This document shows positions 11,041 through 21,781 of a DNA stretch of 64,000 bases, in pieces. Every line of letters starts with the position of its first letter. Position 1 is the first letter of the stretch. The DNA lies in NCBI GenBank assembly GCA_038501625.1, contig JAZAYU010000086.1:2676178-2740177 (forward strand). The letters run 5' to 3'. The notes below the pieces were generated by a model. It was not told the DNA's origin, searched no databases, and saw only the letters and a program-made list of their open reading frames with translations. Origin of the DNA: Corbicula japonica. Lineage: Eukaryota > Mollusca > Bivalvia > Venerida > Cyrenidae. A program made the translations under genes and the position numbers.

Positions 11041-11746
11041 AGGGCTTGCCACACTCCTTCCAATCCTATTCATCGATAAAAAGGAAATTATCAAAATCAC
11101 AATAATGGCAAAATGCCGTTCAATGAAACTTTGCACAAATGAATGTTACTTATGTATCTTGATTTTGCATACAGTAAGACACTGTAGAATAGTAAAGAAA
11201 ACAAGCTAGATCTAAAAATTCCTTAAAATTCTATTTACATAAATTCACAAAAACTAAACGATACAAAAAATAAATTCCCACGTGAGTGCAATGTTACTGA
11301 CAAGAAAATGGTGTGTACTTTGTAAAAAAACTTTCAACCAATAAAAGAGAAATCAGTGATTGTCATCCGTTTACGCGACCAGGAAGCGACCAGAAAATTG
11401 AAGGTCAAACACACTTTTACTAATATCTCGTAAAGTTTACATATGTAATTCACGAGGACACAATAAATTGTTGTCAATATCATATTACTCATGTGGGCAT
11501 TTAAAATGATGTTTTGTGTTGTTTAGTTTTTGTGAATTTATGTAAATAGAAGTTGAGGGAATTTTTAGATCTCGCTATTTTTCTTTACTGTTCTAACGTG
11601 TCTTACCATCTGCAAAATAAAGATATATTCAAAACATAAATTTGTGCATAGTTTCATTTCACGGCAATTCGCCGTTATTGAGATTTTGATAATTTTCTTT
11701 TTATCGATGAACATTATTGGGATGTGTGTGGTAACCCCTTAAAACA
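11034..11746. mobile_element. Long inverted-repeat element (about 250-base arms)
   Basis: Left arm from about 11034 ('ttaagggcttgccacac', 'tcatcgataaaaaggaaatt') is inverted at the right arm ending about 11746 ('ttttctttttatcgatgaac', 'gtgtgtggtaaccccttaa'). Matches continue inward through 'ttctatttacataaattcac' / 'gtgaatttatgtaaatagaa'. Spacer about 220 bases. Probably a foldback or MITE-type element; no transposase seen. Confidence 0.75.
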
Positions 11747-12990
11747 AACCTGTTATAGCGTTACTTATGCAGTAAAATTAAATCACAACAGATCCTAAAA
11801 GGTACTGATTGGTCCGAAATTTCGGCCAATTCGCTCCTTTTCAATATTTTTAATGCATTATATAGTAATACAGTTAATATTGACCACAACTGTGTTCCAT
11901 CCTGAACTGTAAATAGGCAGCTTTAAGGGTCATTGTTAAAACTTAGGTTTTCTGGTATAAATGTTTTACTTACAAGCAGTTGGTTGATATCCCCTTGCAT
12001 TCACGTGTATAGACGTGAACACGTTATGGATAAAAGAGTGTGTCGGTTTATTTTCTCTATCAGACAATTACGAAGACACCGGGAATAACATATAAATACT
12101 GAAATATTTCTATTAAGTGATTTTTAATGTGACATAACCGTCATTTTGTCCGAGACAAATGCATAATATGACGCTGTAACACCTTCGTTTCATATATAGA
12201 ACGAATGCGTAACAGTGTCTTGATATGGACTAGTCTCCGACAAAATGGCCCTTATATATCTTCAAGTATTCTGAAATTTTCAATCAAATAGCTCTGAAAA
12301 TCAAAATTTATGAAGTGTGTACTTAAAACTTTTAAGTAGTGTATAATATAATTATGACCAATTGTGATGAAATCCATATCTTTCATACTTGGTTTTGTTA
12401 AAAACTTTTCTAGTTGCGATACGATTAAAAAAAAACAACTTTATCTGTTAAATGTAATTTTGGCGTGCCATAGTAGTACTCGTATCAAATTCAAGGCCAT
12501 GTTTACTTAATACAAACGGTATTAATAAACGAAACACGAAAGTGTATTCATATAACTTACGAATAATTTTAGTTCTATAAGCTCATAATATTATGTTATC
12601 CTCACGCAATACAAATAGGAAAAAAATTAACCGTATCACCTAACTTATTCAGGGATTGACTTAGGTTGTTAGAGAAGTATTTGGGAGATTCCAAACTAGG
12701 ATTTTGACTTTCTGTATGAAATGTAAATATAGAGAAAAACTTATCCCATGGCTGAGCAGAGGGAGTAGTTCTGGGCATTTGGGAGGCTATTTCTCCCAGG
12801 TCTCTCTCTAAGCCATTCCCTGATATTTAAATATAATCAATGCCATAATACGAACGTGAAACAATGGTTTCACGTGTAATTATCAAACCAATAATGTTTT
12901 ATATAAAAAAATCAACTATTTATATTACCAAAGATGACATTGCTTCACCCAAACAGAACAGAATAAACAGCAATGATGCAGACTCTGATA
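11747..12990. other. Noncoding stretch with one decayed inverted repeat
   Basis: No exon recognised. About 12128-12250 holds an imperfect inverted repeat: 'gtcattttgtccgagacaa' and 'cgctgtaacaccttcgttt' pair with 'aacgaatgcgtaacagtgtc' and 'gtctccgacaaaatgg'. Likely a small old MITE. Confidence 0.45.
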
Positions 12991-13242
12991 TGGGGCGCGT
13001 CACAGGAAAAAGTACCTTCGGAATTTTTAGTGATGTTTTAGTCTTAACTAAATTTAGAAAGAACTTACAACTATAAATCAATTTCTTATAACTAATATGT
13101 GATTTTGTTACACATTTTGACAATAAAATGGTATTTTTACCGCGAAATGCATAATAAATAATGTCGTCTGCTCAAATTTATGACGTCATTTTAAATATTG
13201 ACGTCAACTGTCTGAAGGTACCTTTTCCCGTGACGCGCCCCA
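12991..13242. mobile_element. Family-C MITE (GGGGCGCGTCAC ends), copy A
   Basis: 252 bases with terminal inverted repeats TGGGGCGCGTCAC...GTGACGCGCCCCA extended by 'aaaaggtaccttc'. Flanked by TA on both sides. Carries TGACGTCA-type CRE sites near 13179-13206. Confidence 0.85.
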
Positions 13243-14727
13243 TATATGAACTCCTACGTATTCACACAAAAACAACGACAATAGACAAAAATGGAACTCA
13301 GAAAGCCAACGAACACGACAAATATCAATATATTGCAGGATCGGTTTGCTTACGCCTGTTCGTTTGCAGGTATAGTAATGCCAACGTCCACGCCACCCAG
13401 CCCTAGGTTGAGCGCAACTCATTTCGTGCTCAACAGCCTTCAAAAGAATTACCTGATAACAGCACTGATTAAATGTATGGGGAGAGTTTCAATGATAAGA
13501 GCGAACACGAATATCACGGCTTTGGCTAGAAAATGACAGATGGTCAAAAGCACGAGTATGACTTATTCAACCTATATCGTTCAATAACAACAGCAGTAGA
13601 ACTTTTGAGCCGCATTTCGGTTAGTCTGGTTCCCGACTTCCTGTAGGTAATTTCCAAAGGGCAGGTAATCCAGACTACTTTAGGGTGTGTCTATGGTGGA
13701 ACTCATGCTCGTAAATTTAATTTCCATCAATGTTTTATCTACAGCAACAAGTAAACTTGGATCTAATAAATTTGCATGCATCATGAACTATTTACAGTAC
13801 CTAAAGCATCCCTAAGGTTCGTCTAAAATAATTGCAATTGATGAATTGCATGTAGCAATCGACAAAATGGCGACTGGAAACAAAGAGATAGGGACTGTTG
13901 AAAACAATCAATGAGAGCTTTTCCAATACCGTTCGCAACCAGCTAGCCATTAGTGAAACTTTTAACAGATACTCCAGTAACCAACTCGAAATTTCTGCCT
14001 TATTCCGCTTTTCTTAATCATTTTCCTCACCACACGTAAGGCTACGCTTTATTTAATTCCTAAGTTACTGTTCAGTCTACTAGTAATTACATACTTGTCA
14101 ATATGCCAGCTTAATTCTATTTCTATTTTGCTAATTTCCCTGAAGGGTTCGAAGACGAACATGATCAAGTTCATCTTATTATATTTTCTCAAAGCATCAA
14201 GTGTTTGTTGCTTCTTATATCTAAATTAACTGCCGCTGTAACGACAATCAACAGATAAAAAAGCACACTAACTATAAAGTGTAAAAGTGTCAACTTGTTT
14301 TTCAAGATCATAAATTATTAAATCTGTTTATTATCTCATTAAGGATAACTGTTTCATTGTATTAATCATTATTGTTTTTAGAATGGCATCGAAACTAAAG
14401 AAGACTTTAAAGTGTAGTTAAATAGGGACTGAAATCAGTATAAAGTTTATATCTCAGCCTTTCCCGTATTTAGTACAGCAAATATCGACCTAAAGGTGGT
14501 GTAGAGATCTAGTGATTCAGAAAAAGAAATTGTTGTTTACTTCAATTAACACAAGGTTTGGTTTTAATTCTGTAATACGGAGTAACAAATTTGGGAATAC
14601 AAATGTAAATCTAAGAAGAAAAAAAACGATTTATATTATTATTTATGTAAATGCATGAACATTAAACCGATTTATAAAAAAAGAGCGTGACGAGTTTATC
14701 TATTTTAAATGTTAAAACTTTGAAATC
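13243..14727. other. Noncoding stretch upstream of EF-hand paralogue 2
   Basis: No exon recognised. A short inverted repeat around 13618-13680 ('tagtctggtt' / 'aatccagacta') is the only structure noted. Confidence 0.4.
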
Positions 14728-14895
14728 GGCCAATGATCTTGGCGTAAATAATCTTTCCCGCCCGAAAAACGGTGCACACCTTTATAATGCGGCCGGATGC
14801 TGACGTCACTATAGGTCCTTTTGGCGCAGAATATTGTAGGTTAACGGGGCACGTTTTATTTTAGAATCGATTGTTTTGTGTTTTTATAAAAGGTA
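14728..14895 (+). promoter_or_regulatory. Putative promoter and 5' UTR exon of EF-hand paralogue 2
   Basis: Upstream of the complete EF-hand gene there is a CCAAT box (14730-14734), a TATA-like TTTATAAT (about 14781) and a full palindromic CRE TGACGTCA (14801-14808) in a local GC-richer patch. A possible donor (AAAG|GTAATT, about 14892) and a good acceptor (TTTTTTTCAG at about 15015-15024) suggest a noncoding first exon spliced 26 bases upstream of the ATG. All of this is pattern-based; no transcript evidence. Confidence 0.4.
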
Positions 14896-15049
14896 ATTTA
14901 AAATGATATTTTAATTGGGTATGTAGTGAATTAAGTGATGTGAATACTTCGAAAATAAAACGATTTAATTAAGAAAGTTTGTTGTTTGTTGTAAATGCTA
15001 TTAACTCTTGTAAGATTTTTTTCAGCTTTGATTGACATATCGAAACAAA

Positions 15050-15104
15050 ATGGCAACCAGAATTCCATCTAGAAGTGAAGCGGAAGACATGTTCAACCAG
15101 CTAG
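15050..15104 (+). CDS. Paralogue 2 exon 1 (start codon)
   Basis: 55 nt from ATG to donor GTACAA, encoding MATRIPSRSEAEDMFNQL plus the first base of a split Asp codon that opens EF-hand loop 1. Confidence 0.88.
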
Positions 15105-18100
15105 GTACAATTTAATTATTTTGCTGAAAAAAGAAGTATTGATTTATTGCATTTATCTTTTCTCTAAAAGTACTTGTACGCTTTATAAATTGTTTATATT
15201 AAAATATGCTGTTGCTAACATTTTGTTGTTGCGTGCTTATATAACGCCTATTTTTTCAATGTTCACACGTGATAAATAATTATTTATTCAAAATCGTATG
15301 ATGCTTAAATTATCTTTCATGCGCGCGCATAAATTTTGCGGGCGCACAACTCCGATGTAACGTTGGTGGAAGTCTTACATCAGTTATTCTCTTTTTCGAT
15401 TTATTCAAAGTAGTATGTTGTTACACATTATCTAGAAATGTGTTACTTATTGTAATTTTTTAATCACTAAATGAATTTTACAAGAGCCCTTAGCCCAGTT
15501 GTCGGATGGTTGTTGTTAATATTAAAAAAACAGCCGGAAAGTTTCCCGTTGTATATGCTTAATCTCTCGGTGTTTATTTTCAGTCACATGTTCTTCTACG
15601 TTTCTAATTTTGATTTCAGCCAATTCTGAAAGCGGACTATCTGTGTTTGAAATTGAGAAGGGCGACATGCAGGTGTTGACAACAGCTTAATTTTGAATTG
15701 TTTATTCTTGTTTTCTTAAATCGGGAATGATGCATAGTGATGTCAGGAGGTGAGTGGTGTTATTACAGGAACTTTATAAATAGGATTTATAAATTGTTAC
15801 AGGAGCCTCGACGTCTTATTGATGTATAACGCTAGACGCTGTCGCCGTGACGGTGCGGGTTCGCTCCCAGATAGAGGCGATATCATTTTTATTGATGTAT
15901 ATCTTTTAAATTTAGAATTGGTTGAAGATGAATACTGAGCTTTCAAGCATTGGTGAGAAAATAACTTAGATTTGGACGAATAAATACGATTAGTTTGGCA
16001 TTTATTCCATCTTGGTGACATTACTATATTTCAGACGTTTCTGGAGATGGAGTGCTCTCCCCTGCGGAAGTAATTGAGTTTTTGGAAGCCAATAAATACT
16101 CGCACGAAGAGGCAGAGGTACGTTACTAAAAGAATTCATAGTCTATACGCCCTATAGTAGATAATCTTGTTCGAATACATATAAATGAAAACTGTTGGTG
16201 TTTAAAATGAACAACAGTTCGTTCCAATTAATGAACAATATTTTTATTGTCTTATCTTTTTAAAAATTAAATATTATGATCGCCAGTGACAAAGTGTTCA
16301 TTATGGTTTGTACGCCTGACTACAAATCCACGAGTTACGAGTTCAATCGCCCGCTCATCCAACTAAAATAACTACTTGTCATTGCTTTTTGGATGACACT
16401 TCAAATCCATGTTCAGTGCAGCAGTTTTTGATTCAGAAAACTTAGAAAAAAAGAAGAATCAAAGAATCCTTTATATCATCAATTAACATCTAAAACCTTA
16501 AATGATTAATACTAGAAACTACTAAAGACTGCGCTCATATTGATTTCCAGTAACAATAATAGATAAAACATCATTCACAGTTGGTTGTGTTAATGGATTT
16601 AAACAGCTTATGCCCCAGGTACTGCCATATCAGATTTAATCTAGAAATAGTTAAAGTAATTATTAAATCGTTGAAGCATAATGCAGATACAGCCGCACGA
16701 CTAACTTGAACCTTTACTTTTTGGCTGTTTGGGGAGGCTGTGTCTGCTGGATGTGGCCATGCCTGAGATGAAGAGTTCACTTTTTCCATTATCATCAGTA
16801 AATGATTTATAATTTCGTTGAAGCATAATATAGATACAGCCGTACGACTAACTTGAACCTTTCCATGATCTTTAGGCCATCTTTGAAGAATTAGATACCT
16901 CAGATGATAAGAAGATTACTCTACAAGAATTCATCGAAGAAATATGTGCAAAGCCAAGACGGTAAGTATCTCTATGCCTACCTGACCACTAATTTCAATA
17001 TGCTCAGTCAGAAATACCTATAACCCAGCAGCCATCCAAAAATCCAAGACGGTAAGTGTCTCTATGCCTACCTGACCACTAATTTCAATATACTCAGTCA
17101 GAAATACCTTTAACCTTAGAAGCCATCCACAGCTACCATTGTTCGGAAGTGTTCGGAATGTTCGTACGAGAAAAGGCATATTATCAGAGTTATATAGAAT
17201 AAACTGTACTGCTGTCAGGGATCATCAATGCATAAATAGTTTCGACAGCCATTAGAACTGTAGCTACCGCTAAATTGATATTTTCATTCATTTAAGCAGA
17301 GTAGACATACATGTATTGAAATTCTGATGAAAGCTTTGATGACCGAAACAAATGCGAGTAAGCTTTATCGATCTGATTCCAGGGCATTTCTTCAAATGCC
17401 ACGATACATACGATGTTGCGTGCTAGGTCGCCCAAGAAACATATTACAAGACAAATTACATGATGGTTCGGTTGTTTCAGTAGGCACATATTGTTACTGA
17501 TTGAAACCTGGGCCTAAGATCTTAAATGAAATCAGGAGACCAGTCTAAAATATCAAGCATCTGATTGGCTGAAATGGCGACAGGCGACTGGTCGCCATTT
17601 CAGCAAATCAGATGCATGAGATTTGAGACTGGTCTCCAATCTCAGTTTTACGATCTTGGGCCCTGCTGTCAGAAAAAAAGTGAAATATGCTTATCAGGAA
17701 TGACCATATCCATAAAAAAAACAGCCTCTCCACACAGCAAAAACGTAGAAACGAAAAGAGATAATGGGTTATAAAATGATCAATATCTAAATAGACACCA
17801 CAAAAGTAACGAAAATGACAACCTGATCGATTATCGCCTCGGAACGGTCAGTTACAAAACTTAATTTAGACCAGTTTAAACCAGTTTCTAGGGCGCACCA
17901 ACATCACACTTGCCCCCAAGCGGTTCAAGTTGTCTTGGTGAATTAGATCCAACCCACCTATAAACTTGACAGTTTTGCATGCAAGAGCACACGAAGAACT
18001 AAAAATACAACTTTTTCAGGGAAGTGTTTGAAGCAATGTTTGCCGATGCTGACAGTGATGGATCAGGGCAGCTGACTTTAGAAGAAGTGAAAGATGCATG

Positions 18101-18784
18101 TGCTAATGCTGGTATGTACCATCATGTTTTTATTCATATCTGAAAAAGAAAATATGCATTATGTTCAATTTTGATATACTGTGTTTATGCTTAATCATAA
18201 AAGATAATTGGTGGCTTGTTTAAAACAGTAAGCGTATATCAGGAAAAACTATGTTTGAAAACAAACTCTATTCACACTGTTAAGAGAAACCCCCAGTGAG
18301 TGGCAAACTCTTTTGCCACAGACCGTCAAAAGATGGGAACCCCAAAAGTTTCTAATTTGAAACATCTTTGATCATTGCATCTCTTCTCCTCTCCTTTTTG
18401 GCTTTGTGAAAAGGCTGTGTCTGCTGGATGAGGCCATGCAAATTTCACTTTTTATATGTATTAAATTAGCATATTCTTCCTTTAGTTTTGCCACTGACCG
18501 TTCCAAGGCGGTAACCCCAATGGTTCTCTATGTCGTTAATTGTTTGTGGCGTCTTATTTGAATTGACATACTTATAACAACATACTCACGTTTCCTCTCT
18601 TCTTTTTCGCTGCGTGGGGAGGCTGTGTTTTGTGAGTGTGGCGATTCCTGATATGCATATTTAACTTTTTTAAGGGTTGACTGACAAGAAAACGATTCAG
18701 GCGTGCTTCAAGAAAATGGACAAGGACAAATCAGGAACAGTAGATAAAGCCGAATTTATTGACTACATGGATCAAAACTACTGA
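15050..18784 (+). CDS. EF-hand calcium-binding protein, paralogue 2 (complete)
   Basis: Five exons join in frame to 141 residues plus stop: 15050-15104, 16035-16117, 16876-16961, 18020-18111, 18675-18784, with intron phases 1, 0, 2, 1. The start is the ATG opening MATRIPSRSEAEDMFNQL. EF-hand loops lie at about residues 19-30 (DVSGDGVLSPAE), 53-64 (DTSDDKKITLQE, Lys instead of Gly at position 6), 86-97 (DSDGSGQLTLEE) and 121-132 (DKDKSGTVDKAE). There is no signal peptide or membrane segment, so a cytosolic Ca2+ sensor or buffer is expected. It resembles small four-EF-hand 'calmodulin-like' or '16-kDa calcium-binding' proteins but is shorter than calmodulin's 148 residues, and I cannot name an orthologue. 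Gene structure is identical to the paralogue about 13 kb upstream, showing tandem duplication. Confidence 0.94.
15800..15900 (+). repeat. tRNA-derived SINE fragment
   Basis: Contains 'gctagacgctgtcgccgtga', B box 'gcgggttcgctccc' and tail 'gatagaggcgatatcatttt', in the intron between exons 1 and 2 of EF-hand paralogue 2. Confidence 0.6.
16035..16117 (+). CDS. Paralogue 2 exon 2 with EF-hand 1
   Basis: 83 nt, acceptor ATATTTCAG, donor GTACGT. It completes the loop VSGDGVLSPAE and continues with VIEFLEANKYSHEEAE. Confidence 0.92.
16560..16865 (-). repeat. Family-G fragment inside a 50-base direct duplication
   Basis: The block 'cgttgaagcataat' ... 'acagccg.acgactaacttga' occurs at about 16670 and again at about 16812. 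Between the two copies sits a reversed family-G end ('ggggaggctgtgtctgctgg', 'gagttcactttttcc'). Confidence 0.6.
16876..16961 (+). CDS. Paralogue 2 exon 3 with EF-hand 2
   Basis: 86 nt, acceptor GATCTTTAG, donor GTAAGT. It encodes AIFEELDTSDDKKITLQEF then IEEICAKPR. The end of this exon and its donor are repeated 90 bases downstream. Confidence 0.93.
16954..17130 (+). repeat. 90-base tandem duplication including the exon 3 splice donor
   Basis: The unit CCAAGACGGTAAGT...CAGTCAGAAATACC occurs at 16954 and again at 17044. Both keep a consensus donor. Using the second would read through an immediate in-frame TAA after the Arg codon. Confidence 0.8.
17535..17637. repeat. Inverted dimer of the GGAGACCAGTCTC unit
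   Basis: Two arms of about 47 bases, each GGAGACCAGTCT...GCTGAAATGGCGAC, face each other around a 9-base centre; only a few mismatches. The same unit forms a direct array at 46.3-46.6 kb. Outer flanks ('gggcctaagatctta' / 'cgatcttgggccc') extend the inverted symmetry. Confidence 0.75.
17672..18010 (+). repeat. Family-G repeat copy, near full length
   Basis: Starts AAAAAAAGTGAAATATGCTT, includes 'gcctctccacacagc', 'ctcggaacggtcag', 'caccaacatcacacttgccc', 'aacccacctataaactt' and 'ttttgcatgcaagagcacac', and ends about 9 bases before the acceptor of exon 18020-18111. Confidence 0.75.
18020..18111 (+). CDS. Paralogue 2 exon 4 with EF-hand 3
   Basis: 92 nt, acceptor CTTTTTCAG, donor GTATGT. It encodes EVFEAMFADADSDGSGQLT and the rest of loop 3. 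A family-G repeat (17672-18010) ends just before the acceptor. Confidence 0.93.
18290..18674 (-). repeat. Two reversed family-G copies; the second forms a splice acceptor
   Basis: 18290-18460 (partial; 'gtgaaaaggctgtgtctgct', 'atttcacttttta') and 18478-18672 ('actgaccgttccaaggcggt', 'cgtggggaggctgtgttttg', 'gatatgcatatttaactttt'). The end of the second is the pyrimidine tract and AAG acceptor of exon 18675-18784. Confidence 0.8.
18675..18784 (+). CDS. Paralogue 2 exon 5 with EF-hand 4 and stop
   Basis: 110 nt after acceptor CTTTTTTAAG. It encodes loop DKDKSGTVDKAE and ends FIDYMDQNY, TGA. The acceptor lies at the end of a reversed family-G repeat copy. Confidence 0.93.
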
Positions 18785-19166
18785 AGAACAAAGGAGGGGA
18801 AACATTTGCTGAGCTCTCTCTAGTGTCCTTAAAGCTAAAGCAAATTCAGTTGTGTACAGCTTAACTCTTAGGTCCTCATCTGTCGGTCTTTATGTGGGTC
18901 CAGTAGTTAGTTCAATAACTGCATAAATATGTTATAAATCTGAATCAGATACGACGTCTAAATATTTATGGGTTTCTTTTAATTTAAAAACTTTAAAACG
19001 GGTATTATATGCGTTAATTTACTATTTGACATGTCCATTAGCATTTATATTTTAGAATGTAACAACATTTAAGCTTTGGACACTTTAACTTAATGGGGAA
19101 CACGAGGGACCAAAAAAAGCAAAAACTAACGTATTGTAGGCTTTACGTGTTATCATACAGTGTTGT

Positions 19167-19203
19167 AATAAAATGTTTAGTAGTTGTATTGAATTGTAAT
19201 AAA
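19167..19203 (+). terminator. Candidate poly(A) signals of EF-hand paralogue 2
   Basis: Two AATAAA hexamers (19167-19172 and 19198-19203) about 380-420 bases after the stop codon. Use is inferred. Confidence 0.4.
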
Positions 19204-19523
19204 ACAAAATCTCTACTTGCTGAAACTATGCTCTAGCTAAAATAATAGACTTCAGATGGAAATGAAAAAACTTGCTGTTACTAGTATTGACAAACAACAA
19301 CAAAAAAGATAATAAAGTATTTTAATTTTTTATTATATATAAGTAAAATTGCCTTCAATAAAAACGTGAATTTTTGTCAAAAAATAAATCACTGTTGATG
19401 TGAAAGTTTGTTGTGTTTTTCTTCCGTATTTATTTTAAATTCCATGTCTCCTGAACAGTCATCAGTTACAGACAACAATAGCCCTATATTTAATTAACAT
19501 TTAAAACATGTCCGAAAATATAC

Positions 19524-19762
19524 TGCGCCGGTTTTCTATATGTATATACATTTGAAGAGTAAATGCATGTCAGGACATTATGGAGGAAAATGCTAACAAA
19601 CTTCTAACCGACAATAGAGGAAAATGCTAGAAAACACTAGTTAACAAACAGCTAAATTGCTAATCGACAATAGAAACCGTAGACATGGAGAAAAATCGAA
19701 AAAGAATTATTGCGTCTCCGGTTTTCTATATGCATTAACAATTATAAGGTAAATGCATGTCT
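19524..19762 (+). repeat. Direct repeat pair, about 185 bases apart
   Basis: 'ccggttttctatatg' followed by 'aaatgcatgtc' occurs at about 19529-19572 and about 19714-19762. Unclassified. Confidence 0.5.
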
Positions 19763-20084
19763 GGAATCACTGAACATCCCCTCATAGGTCAGAAAGCTAA
19801 AAATGACAAAGAAGTCATGTAAACTTGTTCATGCACTCCCTCACAAACCCATAGAAACGCAAAGGAATTGTAAAGAAACTAGCATAACTGAACACAAAAA
19901 AATGAATAACCGAATATAGAAACCGCGTTTTTCATAATTTAGCTTTTCCTGATGTGCATATTTCACATAATTTAGATACACAAAATTATTAACTAGAAGT
20001 AGATAAAGCTTAATGACCTATATGCAACGCTTGCATGTCATCATGTCCAATCATGCCGCTCGTTTGATATCAGATTGCTCAACG

Positions 20085-20345
20085 ATAAAAAAAATGCATA
20101 GAATACACATTAGGAAAGGCCACACCTAGAAAACCACAATTTTCAAAAATGACACTTCAAACAAATAATGAAAATGGAACTGGAGGGGTAATAGCCTTGG
20201 AAGGGTCGGTGGAAAGACACTTCCAAATGGTGGTTTAAACATGACTCTAACACTTACCACTACATGTTCTCATATGAACAAAAAAGCACAAGTTGTATCG
20301 GTGAAATAATTCCAACCCGTCCATTAACTCGACATAAGGAATGGA
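20085..20345 (+). repeat. Diverged family-G repeat copy
   Basis: Blocks 'aatgaaaatggaactggagg', 'ccttggaagggtcggtgg', 'gttctcatatgaac' and 'ccaacccgtccattaactcg' in family order. Confidence 0.6.
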
Positions 20346-20899
20346 AACTCAATGAATAGTTACTCTTGTCCTCTTCAAAACAGGTATAAACAAGAATTGT
20401 AGCGTTGTTAGTTACGACTTTTGAAGGTCGATGAACACTATAGTTTTGATTGGTAATAGTACTCATTTTAAACATGTTCTTTTCAATGTTTTGGCATTTT
20501 TTGCAGATAGTTGCAACATATATGCCATGGCAGACAGTTTAATTGGGCATTGTTCAATCATTCAATGTATATACCTCCTGGTTTTAAATCTTGTTTGTTC
20601 TTTGTGATTTGCATGCAGGATTTGTAGTCCCTGTCTAAATTCTGTTCTAGTTGGTACAGTCCATTGTGTTTCTTTTTTAGTGCAAAATCGTCGCTATATC
20701 TGAGGACCATACGCTGCTTTATCAAAAAGCAGCGCTAAAGGTTTCATGATTTTGTTAAAAAGAATTTGTGGAGTATATCGATAAAATTTTCAACGTCAAT
20801 GTATTCACGTTTAAAGGGAATCTGAAGTGGCAATTATGAGGTTGGTACACACAAGAACCTGTTTAAACTTGAAAGTGACGAATAGAGTTCGCACCTTGC

Positions 20900-20998
20900 C
20901 GAGCTCTCTCTCTCTCTCCATCTCTCTCTCCCTCTCTCTCTCTCTCTCTTCTTTTTCTTCTTCTTCTTCTTCTTCTTCTCCTTCTTCTCTTCCTACTC
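20900..20998 (+). repeat. Compound microsatellite (CT)n then (CTT)n
   Basis: CT dinucleotides from about 20900 to 20948 interrupted a few times, then CTT/TTC triplets to about 20998. Open frames through it (Ser/Leu-rich on +, Glu/Arg-rich on -) are by-products. Confidence 0.9.
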
Positions 20999-21566
20999 CT
21001 AAGATTGTCAAACATCTCGTAGAGATAGACTCTGATCCTTATTACTTAACACAAACTAAAGCCAGACCAAGGTCGCCATGCACACATTACCCGTTTCCTG
21101 CCATATTCAATTTCTACCGACATCATGACACCAACTTCAGCTTATTTCCTCGATGTATCCCGCTGTGGAACAACCTGCCAGAATCTGTTGCTGAGGCTCA
21201 TTCTTTGGCATCCTTCAAGAATGAGCTGTCAAACCTGACCTTCTAATGGTGACTTTCACGCACAGTTATGAACTACCGCAAATTGATGGGCTCGAGCTAT
21301 GCTAGCAGGACCTCGCACCCGGGCACCGCCACGGAAGTTGGATTGGTTTTGCCTAGATGGCCGAAAAGTAACTGTGCACAACTGTCTACTGTTATTTCTT
21401 TCTTTTGTAACTTATTTGCATTACCTCAGTCCGAGTCTTTTTTCTGACTATTCTATTTTTATTTCTCTTTGTCTTTTTCTCTTGCGCACCGTTTAAGAAA
21501 TTCAAATGTGTGACAGTTTAACATACAGATGTAGATCTATGTAGATGTAGATTTAGATGTAGATAC
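20999..21566 (+). mobile_element. Non-LTR retrotransposon 3' end (RT C-terminus and 3' UTR)
   Basis: The frame ending at 21246 reads FSLFPRCIPLWNNLPESV then SFKNELSNL, the 'R/T..WN.LP' signature at the C-terminal end of CR1/jockey-type reverse transcriptase ORFs. About 300 bases of 3' UTR follow, closing with a GATGTA-type short tandem tail (21526-21563). Everything upstream, including the catalytic core, is missing: a typical 5'-truncated LINE, with the microsatellite at its left border. Confidence 0.75.
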
Positions 21567-21781
21567 TACTTCTTTTTCGATTTTAGAAATAGAAGAACGA
21601 CACCATACACGAGAAGGATGAACATATCACAGGCTCAGTTTGATTGAGCCTGTAAGCTTATGGGAAGAAATGGAAATGCATATTACTGCCAACCGCGTTT
21701 ATGATAAACTTTATCCTGGGTTGAGCGCAACTAAATATTTACACCAACTACACAGTACAAACGACGGTGTGAAGACAGCTG

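Noticed and set aside
15620..15672. Possible extra exon between exons 1 and 2 of EF-hand paralogue 2 (TTTCAG before, GTGTTG after)
   Set aside because: Its 53 nt would shift the phase so that exon 2's EF-hand loop could not be read; the direct 15104-to-16035 junction is in phase and restores the loop Asp.
20811..21246. Ser/Leu-rich and Glu/Arg-rich open frames around 20.9 kb
   Set aside because: Produced by the (CT)n/(CTT)n microsatellite; only the segment after it (LINE C-terminus) is meaningful.
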